A DNA stretch of 14,789 nucleotides from Sphingomonas sp. (GTDB lineage: Bacteria > Pseudomonadota > Alphaproteobacteria > Sphingomonadales > Sphingomonadaceae), in the NCBI GenBank assembly GCA_021154945.1, contig JAJNQF010000338.1:1-14789 (forward strand), read 5' to 3'. The translations under genes were made by a program, and so were the position numbers. Below, piece after piece: positions 1-7,449 of this stretch. The first letter of the stretch is position 1. Each line of letters begins with the position of its first letter. The notes beneath the pieces are model-generated. The model had not been told where the DNA came from. It was given only the letters and a program-made list of their open reading frames with translations, and searched no databases.

Positions 1-1842
1 CGCGGGATCGCCGATCCGTCCCCATTCTATTTTGCCGATGGAAGCCTTGGCGTCATCGGGACGCGCGTGCAGATGGCGGCCACACCGGATCCTTCGCAAT
101 CGTCCGCCGCGCTGGTCTTCAAGGCGGATCCCGTGACGCCCGGGAATTTCACCGAGCTGGGCTTGGTCGATCTGCAGACGACGGGCGGGGTCGTCAGACC
201 CAAGGCGGTGTGGGACTCGGCGGCCCGCCGCTACGTCGTGGCGTGGCGGGATCGCGCCGGCGACGCGCGCTGGACGACGGTCGAGGATCTCGCGCGCACG
301 CAAAAAATCGTCACGCCGTTCGATCCTGCCGACGACGGCCGCGTTTCGCAGATCGCTTCGACGGGTAACGTAGGCCCGACACGGTCAGGTAGCGTCGCGA
401 CGGTCTTCGAGCATGTCGCGGACAGTGCCCGCGCGACCCTTCCCGGTGCCGAAGCAGCGAGCAGTCTTCCCGTCAGCGGGCAAACCGCGAGCATCCTCTC
501 GGGTCGGTTCGGCCGCATCGTCAACACCGCTGCGACGGTCGATGCACAAACGATCGTCGCAGGCGATATCGGTGCGGCGACGCGGGCCCCCGTCCGGCTG
601 ACCTATTCCGACGGATCGACCGCAACGCGTGGTGTCGACTGGGATGCCAACGACCTTCGACGTCTGGCCAAGGCTCGGAGTGGCACGCACACGATCCGGG
701 GAGCCGTACGCCTACCGGTCTATCCATCCGTCTTCGCGTACAACCGGGCGGATCCGACCATCTTCGGCTACGATCAGGCTGGTACGCGCCGATATCTGTT
801 CGTCGCCACCGACGATACCAACAACGACAATGTCGGATCGGTTCATCTACCCCTGCGCATGGCCGACAGCATCGCCGCGCTGGCCGATGCCAATGGCGGC
901 AGGAAGCGCGAGGTGGACCTGCTCAATCGCAGGACGAGGAAGGACCGCACCGCAGAGGGGCGTGTGATCGCCGGCTGCTACTGGGCACCGGAACTGCATC
1001 AGATCGGCGGCCGGCTGAGCATCCTGTTCGCGCCGTGTTTCAATCCGGTCGACAGCCAGTCGAACGAGCGAGGCGATTGGTCCACCGTCGAGGCGCATGT
1101 GATGCAGCTTCGCGACGGCGGAAATCCCGCCAATCCTGCCGACTGGTCGAAGCCCGCCGCCGTTCGCAAGCAGGATGGGTCACCACTCGGTCGCACGGCA
1201 TTTTCGAAGAATATCAGCCTAGATATGTCGTATTTCGAGGCCGATGGACAAGGCTATTATACCTGGTCGCAGCGATATCTATCCGCGTCCGCGGCGCTCG
1301 GAGATCCGTTGACCTGGATCGCGAAAGTCGATCCTGCCCACCCTACGCGTCTGACCTCGGAGCCTAGACCGATCATCGCTCCCGATCTTTCGTTCGAGGA
1401 GAACCTCGCCGAGGGCGGTTTCGCCACCATCCACGACGGACGCGTCACAATGGTCTATTCGAGTTCGGGTGTCAGCCCGACCTATGTGGTCGGCGGAGCG
1501 TGGGCCGATGTGCATTCCGATCTCACCGACATCGACACTTGGCACAAATATGGCGCGCCGCTCCAGAAGAGCATGCCGATGCCCCCGGGCGTTACCGATT
1601 ATCGCGCGTATGAGCAGGGGCCGGGGCATGGTGCGTTCACCGTCGATGCCGACGGAACGCCGCTGTATGTCTACCATAGCTGGGGCGACGGCGTAGGCGG
1701 CAATGGCCGCGATACCCGCGTACGCCGTATCCACTGGGCCGCGACCGGCCGGCCGATCCTCGATATGCCCCCCGAAGAAGAGGTCGCGCCACGAAATCGA
1801 GCTGTCACCATGATGGTCACGGTCACGACGCCGACCAGATGA
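1..1842 (+). CDS. GH43 family glycosidase with Ig-like insert, 5'-truncated by window edge
   Basis: The reading frame is open from base 1, so the true start and any signal peptide lie outside the window; the GTG at 67 and ATG at 73 are internal. Counting codons from base 1, residues 1-150 hold propeller-like strands that open with an ADP motif (Asp5). Residues about 175-238 look like a bacterial Ig-like (Big_4-type) domain. Residues 240-590 form the catalytic five-bladed propeller. Its candidate GH43 triad is Asp251 (ADPTIF, base), Asp408 (LDMSYF, pKa modulator) and Glu471 (AEGGF, acid); WAPEL at 328-332 is another family hallmark. GH43 enzymes cleave alpha-L-arabinofuranosyl or beta-xylosyl bonds, and some act on galactan. 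The neighbouring arabinofuranosidases favour arabinose-containing substrates, but the exact activity cannot be read from sequence. The stop lies 35 bp from the convergent GH30 stop. Family is confident, substrate is not. Confidence 0.85.
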   Translation, partial: RGIADPSPFYFADGSLGVIGTRVQMAATPDPSQSSAALVFKADPVTPGNFTELGLVDLQTTGGVVRPKAVWDSAARRYVVAWRDRAGDARWTTVEDLARTQKIVTPFDPADDGRVSQIASTGNVGPTRSGSVATVFEHVADSARATLPGAEAASSLPVSGQTASILSGRFGRIVNTAATVDAQTIVAGDIGAATRAPVRLTYSDGSTATRGVDWDANDLRRLAKARSGTHTIRGAVRLPVYPSVFAYNRADPTIFGYDQAGTRRYLFVATDDTNNDNVGSVHLPLRMADSIAALADANGGRKREVDLLNRRTRKDRTAEGRVIAGCYWAPELHQIGGRLSILFAPCFNPVDSQSNERGDWSTVEAHVMQLRDGGNPANPADWSKPAAVRKQDGSPLGRTAFSKNISLDMSYFEADGQGYYTWSQRYLSASAALGDPLTWIAKVDPAHPTRLTSEPRPIIAPDLSFEENLAEGGFATIHDGRVTMVYSSSGVSPTYVVGGAWADVHSDLTDIDTWHKYGAPLQKSMPMPPGVTDYRAYEQGPGHGAFTVDADGTPLYVYHSWGDGVGGNGRDTRVRRIHWAATGRPILDMPPEEEVAPRNRAVTMMVTVTTPTR

Positions 1843-1877
1843 TGCGATGTCAAAACGCTTTCTCGTATCGAACCCGA

Positions 1878-3344
1878 TCAGCGTCCCGCGCTGCATGATG
1901 CTCTCTCGACCTTCCGGGTAAGCAGCACCGTCGCGATCGCGCGTGGCGGTACGATCGTGCCGGGGATGCAGTCCGCAACATGGTTCGAGTCGGTGACGAC
2001 CATCTGTGCATGCCAGCCGCGGGGGAGGACGAGCGCGCGGGGGTTCAGGCCACCATTGACATGGACGAGCACCACCCTTTTGCCGTCGGGAGAGACTGCG
2101 CCCGCGGTGTCGAGATCGTCGACGGGGATAAGGCGGTAGCCGGGTTTGATGTACCGGCTGAACTGGGCCATCGCCCAGTATTTGCGCGTAAGATGGATTT
2201 GATGACGATCGGCAGCGGGCGAACGCAGGTCGACCTTCACCAGTCCCCAGTTCGATCCGGCGCCCGAAATTGCGGTGGTTTCGACAGCCTGCCAAAAGAT
2301 CCAGGCCGCGGGTTCCAGCCGCTTCAAGTCGAGCACGATATGTTCGGCGAAGGCGAGCGCGGACGGCATGCCTTCAAAGTCCTCCGGGTCCTTGTCGAGC
2401 GGTGTATCGTTCTCGCTCATCCAGAGTCTGATCCCCGAAGCACGCGCGACGTCGCGCACCCCGGTCTGATTGACCGTGCCATAGCTGTGGACGTTCAACT
2501 GTCCGATCCGTGCCCGCGTTGCGGCGGGATAGGCGGCCCAGTCGTGCAGGAACAGATGCGAGTTGGTCTCGTCGGGCGCCGCGATCGCCGTCGCCAGGCC
2601 GCGTGCTTTCAACGCCGCGTCCGTCGCGTCGATCATCGCGGCCTGGCGCGCGGGGGACCAATGCGATCCTTCCTGCGTGTTCTTCGCGAACCAATAGTCG
2701 GTGTTGGGCTCGTTGACGGGCGACAGCGTCCGGAACGTGATGCGGTGACGACGCTGGAGTTCGTCGACGACGCGCGCGAGGTAATCGGCGAAGGGCCGCT
2801 CGTATCCGGGACGAAGATTGTCGGTGGTGCCCTTTTCGGCACCGGAGACCCGGCCCGAAACCGTCATGAACCAGGGGGGCGAATTCGAGAAGGCCTCGAA
2901 TATCGGCGTGCGTACGCGGTGACGGATTGCGTCCAGCCACCAGCGCTGGCGCGCGTCCTGCGACCAGTCCCACATCGCGTCGTTGTCTGCGCGCCACCAG
3001 TCACGTCCGGTCGTGTTTGCCGGCTGTCGCCAGAAGCCGGGCACCGCGGCTCCCGGGCGGAGATAGGCCGGCGCGTCGGCGGCGTTGCCGCCACCGATAT
3101 TGTACCGCGCGATCGTCCAGCCGAGCCCGCCTTCACCGTAGAACAGGTCCGCGAGCCGTGCGCGATCCGGTTCGGGCCAGCCGCCGGTCACGTCGGCGAA
3201 CCAGGCAAGCGCGGTGCCCCAGCCTTCGAAGACGGTGGACGGCCGCTCGACCGACGGCCGGATCGTGACCGATACCGTCCGTTCCTGCGCTACGGCCGAC
3301 GTGGCTAGGCTCAGCGCGGTCAGCGATAGTATCAGGCGCCTCAC
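1878..3344 (-). CDS. GH30 family glycosidase, beta-1,6-galactanase-like, secreted
   Basis: With the GTG at 3344 as start, the product is 488 residues and opens with a typical signal peptide (VRRLILSLTALSLATSAVAQ, cleaved after AVA). The mature protein has the GH30 (beta/alpha)8 pattern: EGWGTALAWFADVTGGW near the N-terminus, ARYNIGGGN, EAFSNSPPWFM, acid/base Glu212 in SPVNEPN and nucleophile Glu311 in WMSEND. A small C-terminal beta domain follows. The order and wording of these motifs resemble bacterial endo-beta-1,6-galactanases, which trim the galactan side chains of arabinogalactan proteins; other GH30 activities such as beta-glucosidase or beta-xylosidase are not excluded. The frame stays open upstream to 3599 with an ATG at 3473, but that start would put over 40 residues ahead of the signal peptide and has poorly spaced ribosome-binding sequence. 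The gene is third in the leftward operon, after a 264-bp gap that may carry its own promoter. Confidence 0.85.
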   Translation of the reverse strand: MRRLILSLTALSLATSAVAQERTVSVTIRPSVERPSTVFEGWGTALAWFADVTGGWPEPDRARLADLFYGEGGLGWTIARYNIGGGNAADAPAYLRPGAAVPGFWRQPANTTGRDWWRADNDAMWDWSQDARQRWWLDAIRHRVRTPIFEAFSNSPPWFMTVSGRVSGAEKGTTDNLRPGYERPFADYLARVVDELQRRHRITFRTLSPVNEPNTDYWFAKNTQEGSHWSPARQAAMIDATDAALKARGLATAIAAPDETNSHLFLHDWAAYPAATRARIGQLNVHSYGTVNQTGVRDVARASGIRLWMSENDTPLDKDPEDFEGMPSALAFAEHIVLDLKRLEPAAWIFWQAVETTAISGAGSNWGLVKVDLRSPAADRHQIHLTRKYWAMAQFSRYIKPGYRLIPVDDLDTAGAVSPDGKRVVLVHVNGGLNPRALVLPRGWHAQMVVTDSNHVADCIPGTIVPPRAIATVLLTRKVERASCSAGR

Positions 3345-3608
3345 GCCGCGAACCGAGGCGGCCAGATGCAGACGTCCGGACACCAGATCGGCGATCGTGT
3401 GCCTCCTGCGCTGCTGCAGAGCGAATGGTGCGGCGTCGTTCGCGTGCCGACTATCCTCTGCGACTGAGGGCATCCCTTCCGGATGCGTTCGGGTCGCGGC
3501 GGCGCTGGTGGTAGTCGGCACACTAGGTCCTTCCGATGATATTATTGGATGATATGCCCTGTCTGCTAGGCTCGACTGCGCGCCAGTTGCATCGGTCAAG
3601 CGACACGA
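3345..3608 (-). promoter_or_regulatory. Leader region ahead of the GH30 gene, with a possible coupled 60-codon ORF
   Basis: This stretch separates the GH127 stop from the preferred GH30 start, whereas the two upstream genes of the operon are 3 bp apart. It contains an AT-rich inverted repeat (3539-3555). Below that is a Shine-Dalgarno-like GGAAGGA (3534-3528) followed four bases later by GTG at 3523. The ORF from that GTG runs 60 codons and ends with TGA at 3343-3341, overlapping the GH30 GTG in the four-base pattern GTGA. That geometry is typical of translational coupling. The predicted peptide is rich in Pro, Arg, Cys and Ser and resembles no protein I know, so it may be a chance ORF. An AGGAGG at 3407-3402 has no usable start at normal spacing. 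Confidence 0.3.
3539..3555. promoter_or_regulatory. AT-rich inverted repeat, candidate operator/promoter of GH30
   Basis: ATATTAT-TGG-ATGATAT is an imperfect inverted repeat (6 of 7 arm positions pair) and is almost entirely A/T inside otherwise strongly GC-rich DNA. Read leftward, it contains TAATAT, which could serve as a -10 element for the GH30 gene, with a weak CAGACA about 15 bp before it. It does not closely match the TTGTC-n-GAC operator candidates elsewhere in the window, so a different regulator or only a promoter may be involved. Confidence 0.3.
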
Positions 3609-5978
3609 TCACGCCGTCGGTAAGGCGCCCGCGGCGGCATCGGCGGTCAACATCCGGACTTCGTAAATGTCCACGTCGCCGCGCCGAACCGAAAAGTCGA
3701 TCTTCGTCGTCCCCTTGCCCTGCTCGCCGGTGCCCGCGATCGGATAATCGACGACGACGAAGCTGTCTTCGCCTGGTCCCTTGCGAGCATCCACGGCAAG
3801 CGGTGTGCCATCGATACGGATCGCGATCTCACGATTGTCGACGTCGCCGCCCCAGTAGACGACTTGGAGGACCGCCGGACCCGGTCTGCGCCGCAGCGTC
3901 AGGCTCATGGTCTGACCGGCCCGCAGCTTGCGCGCCGACCGTCCATGAAGCTGGACCGTCTCGCTCCTGGTCGCGCTGAAACCATGGTCACGTTCGGGCT
4001 GCATTTCGCCGAGATAGGCGATGTCGACGGTGCGTCGCGCAAGACCCTGCCGTTCCGCCTGCGCGCGGACATAGCCATCTTTTGCGGCCGCCCAGCCGGC
4101 GGTGGTGAAGGTCGGGAGGTAGACTGCGGTCCGCCGATCATATTGCGCGAAGAACGGCTTGAATTCGAGCGTGTCGCCAAGCGATGATCGGGCGGTGAAT
4201 CGATGCTCTCCAGCTTGCGGGTGCAGCGCGGCCGAGGCAGCGCCATCCGCGACCAGTGCCGGTCCAAGGCCGTCGAAGGGCTGCGAGGCCGGGCCGAGAT
4301 CCGCGGCCAGCACCATTGGGCCGTGCGTGAATGCGATCATCCCCGGATCGTCGGGCGTCGGTTCCGCACGCAACCGCATCGGCATCGTCAGGCGGAGGCG
4401 GTCGCCCGACGTCCATGTCCGATCGATCACGGCATAGCCGTTGCGGAGCGTCGGTTGCAGCGGCTGGCCGTTGAGCGTCAACGTCGCGCCGACGGACCAT
4501 TCGGGAATGCGGAGCGCGATCGCCTGGCTGGACCGCGGTGCGCGGCGTACCGTCAGGGTCGCGACGCCCTCCATCGGCATCGCCGTGTCGAGATCGAAGG
4601 CCAGCGCGCGATCGGGCCAATCAAGCGCGCTCGGGATGTAGAGATTCACGTAAAGCGTGTGCGCATCGCTCCAGTAGATCGAGTCGGCATGCTTGGCATG
4701 GCTCTCCATCCCCGATCCGACGCAGCACCAGAAGCTCTCTTCCGCGGTCGAATAACTGCGCCGCGCTCCCGCCGAAAGCGGCATGAAATACACGAACTGG
4801 CCGGTGTCGGGTCGCTGATGCGCGAGGATATGGTTGAGTTGGACACGCTCGTAATAGTCGAACCAGTGCGCATCGGGTTGCCAGGCATAAAGGTGACGCG
4901 TCAGCTTGAGCATGTTGTAGCTGTTGCAGGCTTCGCACGTCGCTTCGGTCACGCGTTTCGACAAGGCATCCGGCGCGCCGAAATGCTCGCGTTCGGAATT
5001 GCCGCCGATCACGTAGCTGTGATGGTGCGTCACGCGATCATGAAAGAAGCGCGCCGCCGTCGCCTTGCCGGGATCGCCGGTCAGTTCGTATAGCCGGGCA
5101 AGGCCGATCACTTTCGGGATCTGCGTGTTGGCGTGCAATCCCTCCAGCCGGTCGTGTTCCGCGGTCAGCGGATCGAGCACCGCCTTGTGGCGGATCTTCT
5201 CCGCCATGCGGAGCCAGCGGGTATCGCCCGTCAGCGCATAGGTTTCGGCGTAACTCTCGTTCAATCCGCCATGTTCGGCGCGCAGGACCTGCTGCATCTG
5301 CGCATCGGTCAGTGGTTCGAGCACGCCGGCAAGGTACCCTGCCAGGGCGAGCATGATCGGCAAGGCGCGCGGGTTCGCGGCGAGGACGTGCGCGTCGAGC
5401 AGGCCGGCATGCACCTTGTGCCATGTATAGAGCGGCACCCATCCGCCGTTGAGATCGAATCCGCCGGTACGGATATCGCCCCGGCGAACCTCCTCGAACA
5501 CGATCTTGCCGTCTATCGTCTTGCCATCGCGATCGACGGTGGTGCCTCCAAGATAGCCATCGCCGTGCGCCGCCTGGATCCGCGCCATCTCGGCGAGAGC
5601 ATGGTCGAGGGTCGCGGCGACATCACGGTCACCGGTGTTGGCGACGATCAGCGCGCAAGCCGACAGCCAATGACCGAGCGAATGTCCAGCAATGCCCTGC
5701 GCCTCCCAACCGGAATAGGCCGGTTTCGGCGCAGGCAGCGCCGCAGACACATAGAAGTTATGCAGCAGCCGCTCGGGATTGAGCGATAGTAGGTAGCGGC
5801 GGTTGGCTGCGAATGCATCCGCGAACCGAGACGGCTTGAGCCTGACGTAGCGTGCAGGCACCGCCGCGACCTTGCCTGCTCGGTTGCTCTCGGAAAGGGC
5901 AGGGGCTGCTGCACGGGCGGATCCGGCGAGGACGAGCGCGCTCGCCCCTGACAGCAGTTCGCGTCGGGTCGCTTGCAT
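3609..5978 (-). CDS. GH127/GH146-type beta-L-arabinofuranosidase, Tat-exported
   Basis: This 789-residue protein releases beta-linked L-arabinofuranose, as found on hydroxyproline-rich plant glycoproteins and some pectic side chains. The N-terminus has a twin-arginine signal (TRRELL at 4-9, hydrophobic core, ARA cleavage site near 23), so it is predicted to be exported folded. The (alpha/alpha)6 barrel spans roughly residues 45-480. The zinc/thiolate site of the family is intact: Glu349 and Cys351 (CEAC) and Cys418-Cys419 (WCCVGSG), equivalent to Glu338, Cys340, Cys417 and Cys418 of Bifidobacterium HypBA1; Cys418 is the predicted nucleophile. Glu331 is my best candidate for acid/base. A beta-sandwich follows, then an extra C-terminal domain (about 670-780) typical of the longer members. 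The start ATG is 3 bp after the permease stop, with AAAGG seven bases upstream inside the permease's last codons, indicating coupling. GH127 versus GH146 needs phylogeny. Confidence 0.9.
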   Translation of the reverse strand: MQATRRELLSGASALVLAGSARAAAPALSESNRAGKVAAVPARYVRLKPSRFADAFAANRRYLLSLNPERLLHNFYVSAALPAPKPAYSGWEAQGIAGHSLGHWLSACALIVANTGDRDVAATLDHALAEMARIQAAHGDGYLGGTTVDRDGKTIDGKIVFEEVRRGDIRTGGFDLNGGWVPLYTWHKVHAGLLDAHVLAANPRALPIMLALAGYLAGVLEPLTDAQMQQVLRAEHGGLNESYAETYALTGDTRWLRMAEKIRHKAVLDPLTAEHDRLEGLHANTQIPKVIGLARLYELTGDPGKATAARFFHDRVTHHHSYVIGGNSEREHFGAPDALSKRVTEATCEACNSYNMLKLTRHLYAWQPDAHWFDYYERVQLNHILAHQRPDTGQFVYFMPLSAGARRSYSTAEESFWCCVGSGMESHAKHADSIYWSDAHTLYVNLYIPSALDWPDRALAFDLDTAMPMEGVATLTVRRAPRSSQAIALRIPEWSVGATLTLNGQPLQPTLRNGYAVIDRTWTSGDRLRLTMPMRLRAEPTPDDPGMIAFTHGPMVLAADLGPASQPFDGLGPALVADGAASAALHPQAGEHRFTARSSLGDTLEFKPFFAQYDRRTAVYLPTFTTAGWAAAKDGYVRAQAERQGLARRTVDIAYLGEMQPERDHGFSATRSETVQLHGRSARKLRAGQTMSLTLRRRPGPAVLQVVYWGGDVDNREIAIRIDGTPLAVDARKGPGEDSFVVVDYPIAGTGEQGKGTTKIDFSVRRGDVDIYEVRMLTADAAAGALPTA

Positions 5979-5981
5979 CGC

Positions 5982-7319
5982 TCAGCCTTTCACCGCTTGA
6001 TCGGGCAGCGGGTCTGTAACCTTCGAGCCCCATACCGCGTAGAACAACACGTAGAGCTCGCACGCCGCGGTCAGCAGGAACGAGGTCTGGAGGCCGTAGG
6101 TATCGGCCAGCCAGCCCTGGACGATCACCAGCGCGCCGCCCGCGATCGCCATGATCAGCAGGCCCGACCCTTCTTCCGTCAACGGCCCCAGCCCCTTGAT
6201 CCCGAGCGTGAAGATCGTCGGGAACATGATCGAGTGGAACAGCCCGACCGAGATCAGCGCCCACATCGCGACATGGCCGGTGGTGTATGTGGCGATCAGC
6301 ATCACCGCGCACGCGCCGATGCTCGCGCCCGCCAGCACGCGCTCGGCGGGGATCGTCCGCATCACGACGCTGCCGATCAGCCGGCCGACCATCATCCCGC
6401 CCCACAGGATGAACAGATAATGCGAGGCCTGCTCATGCGTCAGGTTGCCGATGTCGGGCTGGCTGACGAAATTGATGAACAGGTTCGCGACGCCGATCTC
6501 GGCTATCAGGTAGATGAAGATCGCGGGGATGCCGAAGACGAGGTTGCGGTGCGACCACAATGACAGCCCCTTGCGGTCCGCCTTGGCCGAACGCTGCGTC
6601 GCGGCGCCCATCGCCGGCAGCGGGACGCGCGCGATCACCACCGCCAGCACCACCAGCACCGCGGCGACGATCAGATACGGCAACACCACCGACTGCGCAT
6701 CGGCCAGCCGCTCGGCCTGCGTCAGCACCGCCGTCGAACCGGCCGCAGCGGTGCCCGAGGTCGAGCGGCCGAGGATGAGATACCCGCCGAACAGCGGCGC
6801 CAGCGTCGCGCCCGCCGAGTTGAACGCCTGCACCAGGTTCAGCCGCGACGACGCGGTCTCGGGCGGACCGACGACCGCGACATACGGGTTCGCCGCGACC
6901 TGGAGCAGCGTGATCCCGCTCGCGATCACGAACAGCGCGAACAGCGTGACGCCGTAGGATGGCAGCCGCGCGGCGGGCACCATCAGCAGCGCGCCGACCG
7001 CCATCAGGCTCAACCCGAACACCATCGCGCGCTGGTAGCCGACCCGCTCGATCAGCTTGGCCGACGGGATCGAGGCGAAGAAATAGGCGATGAACCACAC
7101 GCTCTCGATCAGCGTGGTCTGCGTATAGCTCAGCTCGAACACGCTGCGCAGGTGCGGCAGCAGCGTGTTGTTGATGACCGTGATGAAGCCCCACATGAAG
7201 AACAGGCTGGCCAGCAGCGTCAGCGCGGCGCGATAGCTCGGCGCTCCACCTGCAACGGCGCCCGCTGCTTGCGCAGTCCCGGTTTCGGGGGGCCTTAACG
7301 TCTGTACCGGCATCGCCAT
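5982..7319 (-). CDS. FucP-type MFS sugar/H+ symporter, inner membrane
   Basis: The protein has about 12 predicted membrane helices. It carries the FucP/GluP family signatures: FFMWGFITVINNTLLPHL in helix 1, ASGITLLQVAANPYV in helix 4 and LVQAFNSAGATLAPLFGGYL in helix 5. It should import a monosaccharide with protons. Where E. coli FucP has the proton-coupling residues Asp46 and Glu135, this protein appears to have Asn (INNTLL) and Gln (LLQVAANP), as I recall for the glucose/galactose branch. L-fucose is therefore an unlikely substrate; arabinose or galactose fits the locus. Start choice: the ATG at 7319 has GGAGG nine bases upstream. ATGs at 7328 and 7370 and a TTG at 7412 are also in frame, but GGAGG abuts the 7328 codon, and the earliest start would lie inside the promoter/operator. 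It is the first gene of the leftward operon and ends 3 bp before the GH127 start. Confidence 0.88.
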   Translation of the reverse strand: MAMPVQTLRPPETGTAQAAGAVAGGAPSYRAALTLLASLFFMWGFITVINNTLLPHLRSVFELSYTQTTLIESVWFIAYFFASIPSAKLIERVGYQRAMVFGLSLMAVGALLMVPAARLPSYGVTLFALFVIASGITLLQVAANPYVAVVGPPETASSRLNLVQAFNSAGATLAPLFGGYLILGRSTSGTAAAGSTAVLTQAERLADAQSVVLPYLIVAAVLVVLAVVIARVPLPAMGAATQRSAKADRKGLSLWSHRNLVFGIPAIFIYLIAEIGVANLFINFVSQPDIGNLTHEQASHYLFILWGGMMVGRLIGSVVMRTIPAERVLAGASIGACAVMLIATYTTGHVAMWALISVGLFHSIMFPTIFTLGIKGLGPLTEEGSGLLIMAIAGGALVIVQGWLADTYGLQTSFLLTAACELYVLFYAVWGSKVTDPLPDQAVKG

Positions 7320-7373
7320 ATCGTTCATCCTCCGTGCCGTGTCGGTGACCGCAACAGTCTTTTCCCGCATGGC

Positions 7374-7412
7374 TTGCCCCGAAATATATTGTCTGACTAT
7401 ATAGCCGGACAA
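7374..7412. promoter_or_regulatory. Divergent promoter pair with candidate GntR operator
   Basis: This AT-rich segment lies between the leftward permease operon and the rightward epimerase gene. An 11-bp near-palindrome, TTGTC-T-GACTA (7389-7399), closely matches the perfect TTGTC-G-GACAA found near the GntR gene. A further GACAA half-site lies at 7408-7412. Leftward, TTGTCC and TATATT can be read as -35 and -10 with an 18-bp spacer. Rightward, TTGCCC (7374-7379) and TATATA (7398-7403) give an 18-bp spacer and a start about 40 bp before the epimerase. Protein bound at the near-palindrome would cover parts of both promoters. Promoter elements are eyeballed; the operator similarity is directly visible. 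Confidence 0.5.
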
Positions 7413-7449
7413 GGCGCGTCAACGGCGTCGGCGATCGAGGACGGGAACC

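Noticed and set aside
1279..2295. Leftward 338-codon ORF across the GH43/GH30 junction
   Set aside because: Arg-rich composition without domains, overlapping two well-supported genes; shadow frame.
1980..3308. Long + strand ORF (442 codons) opposite GH30
   Set aside because: It is antisense to the GH30 gene, has no recognisable motifs and is the usual shadow of a GC-rich coding frame.
7320..7412. Upstream starts for the permease (ATG 7328, ATG 7370, TTG 7412)
   Set aside because: These would extend the protein into the promoter/operator or place GGAGG directly against the start; ATG 7319 has proper spacing and still precedes helix 1.
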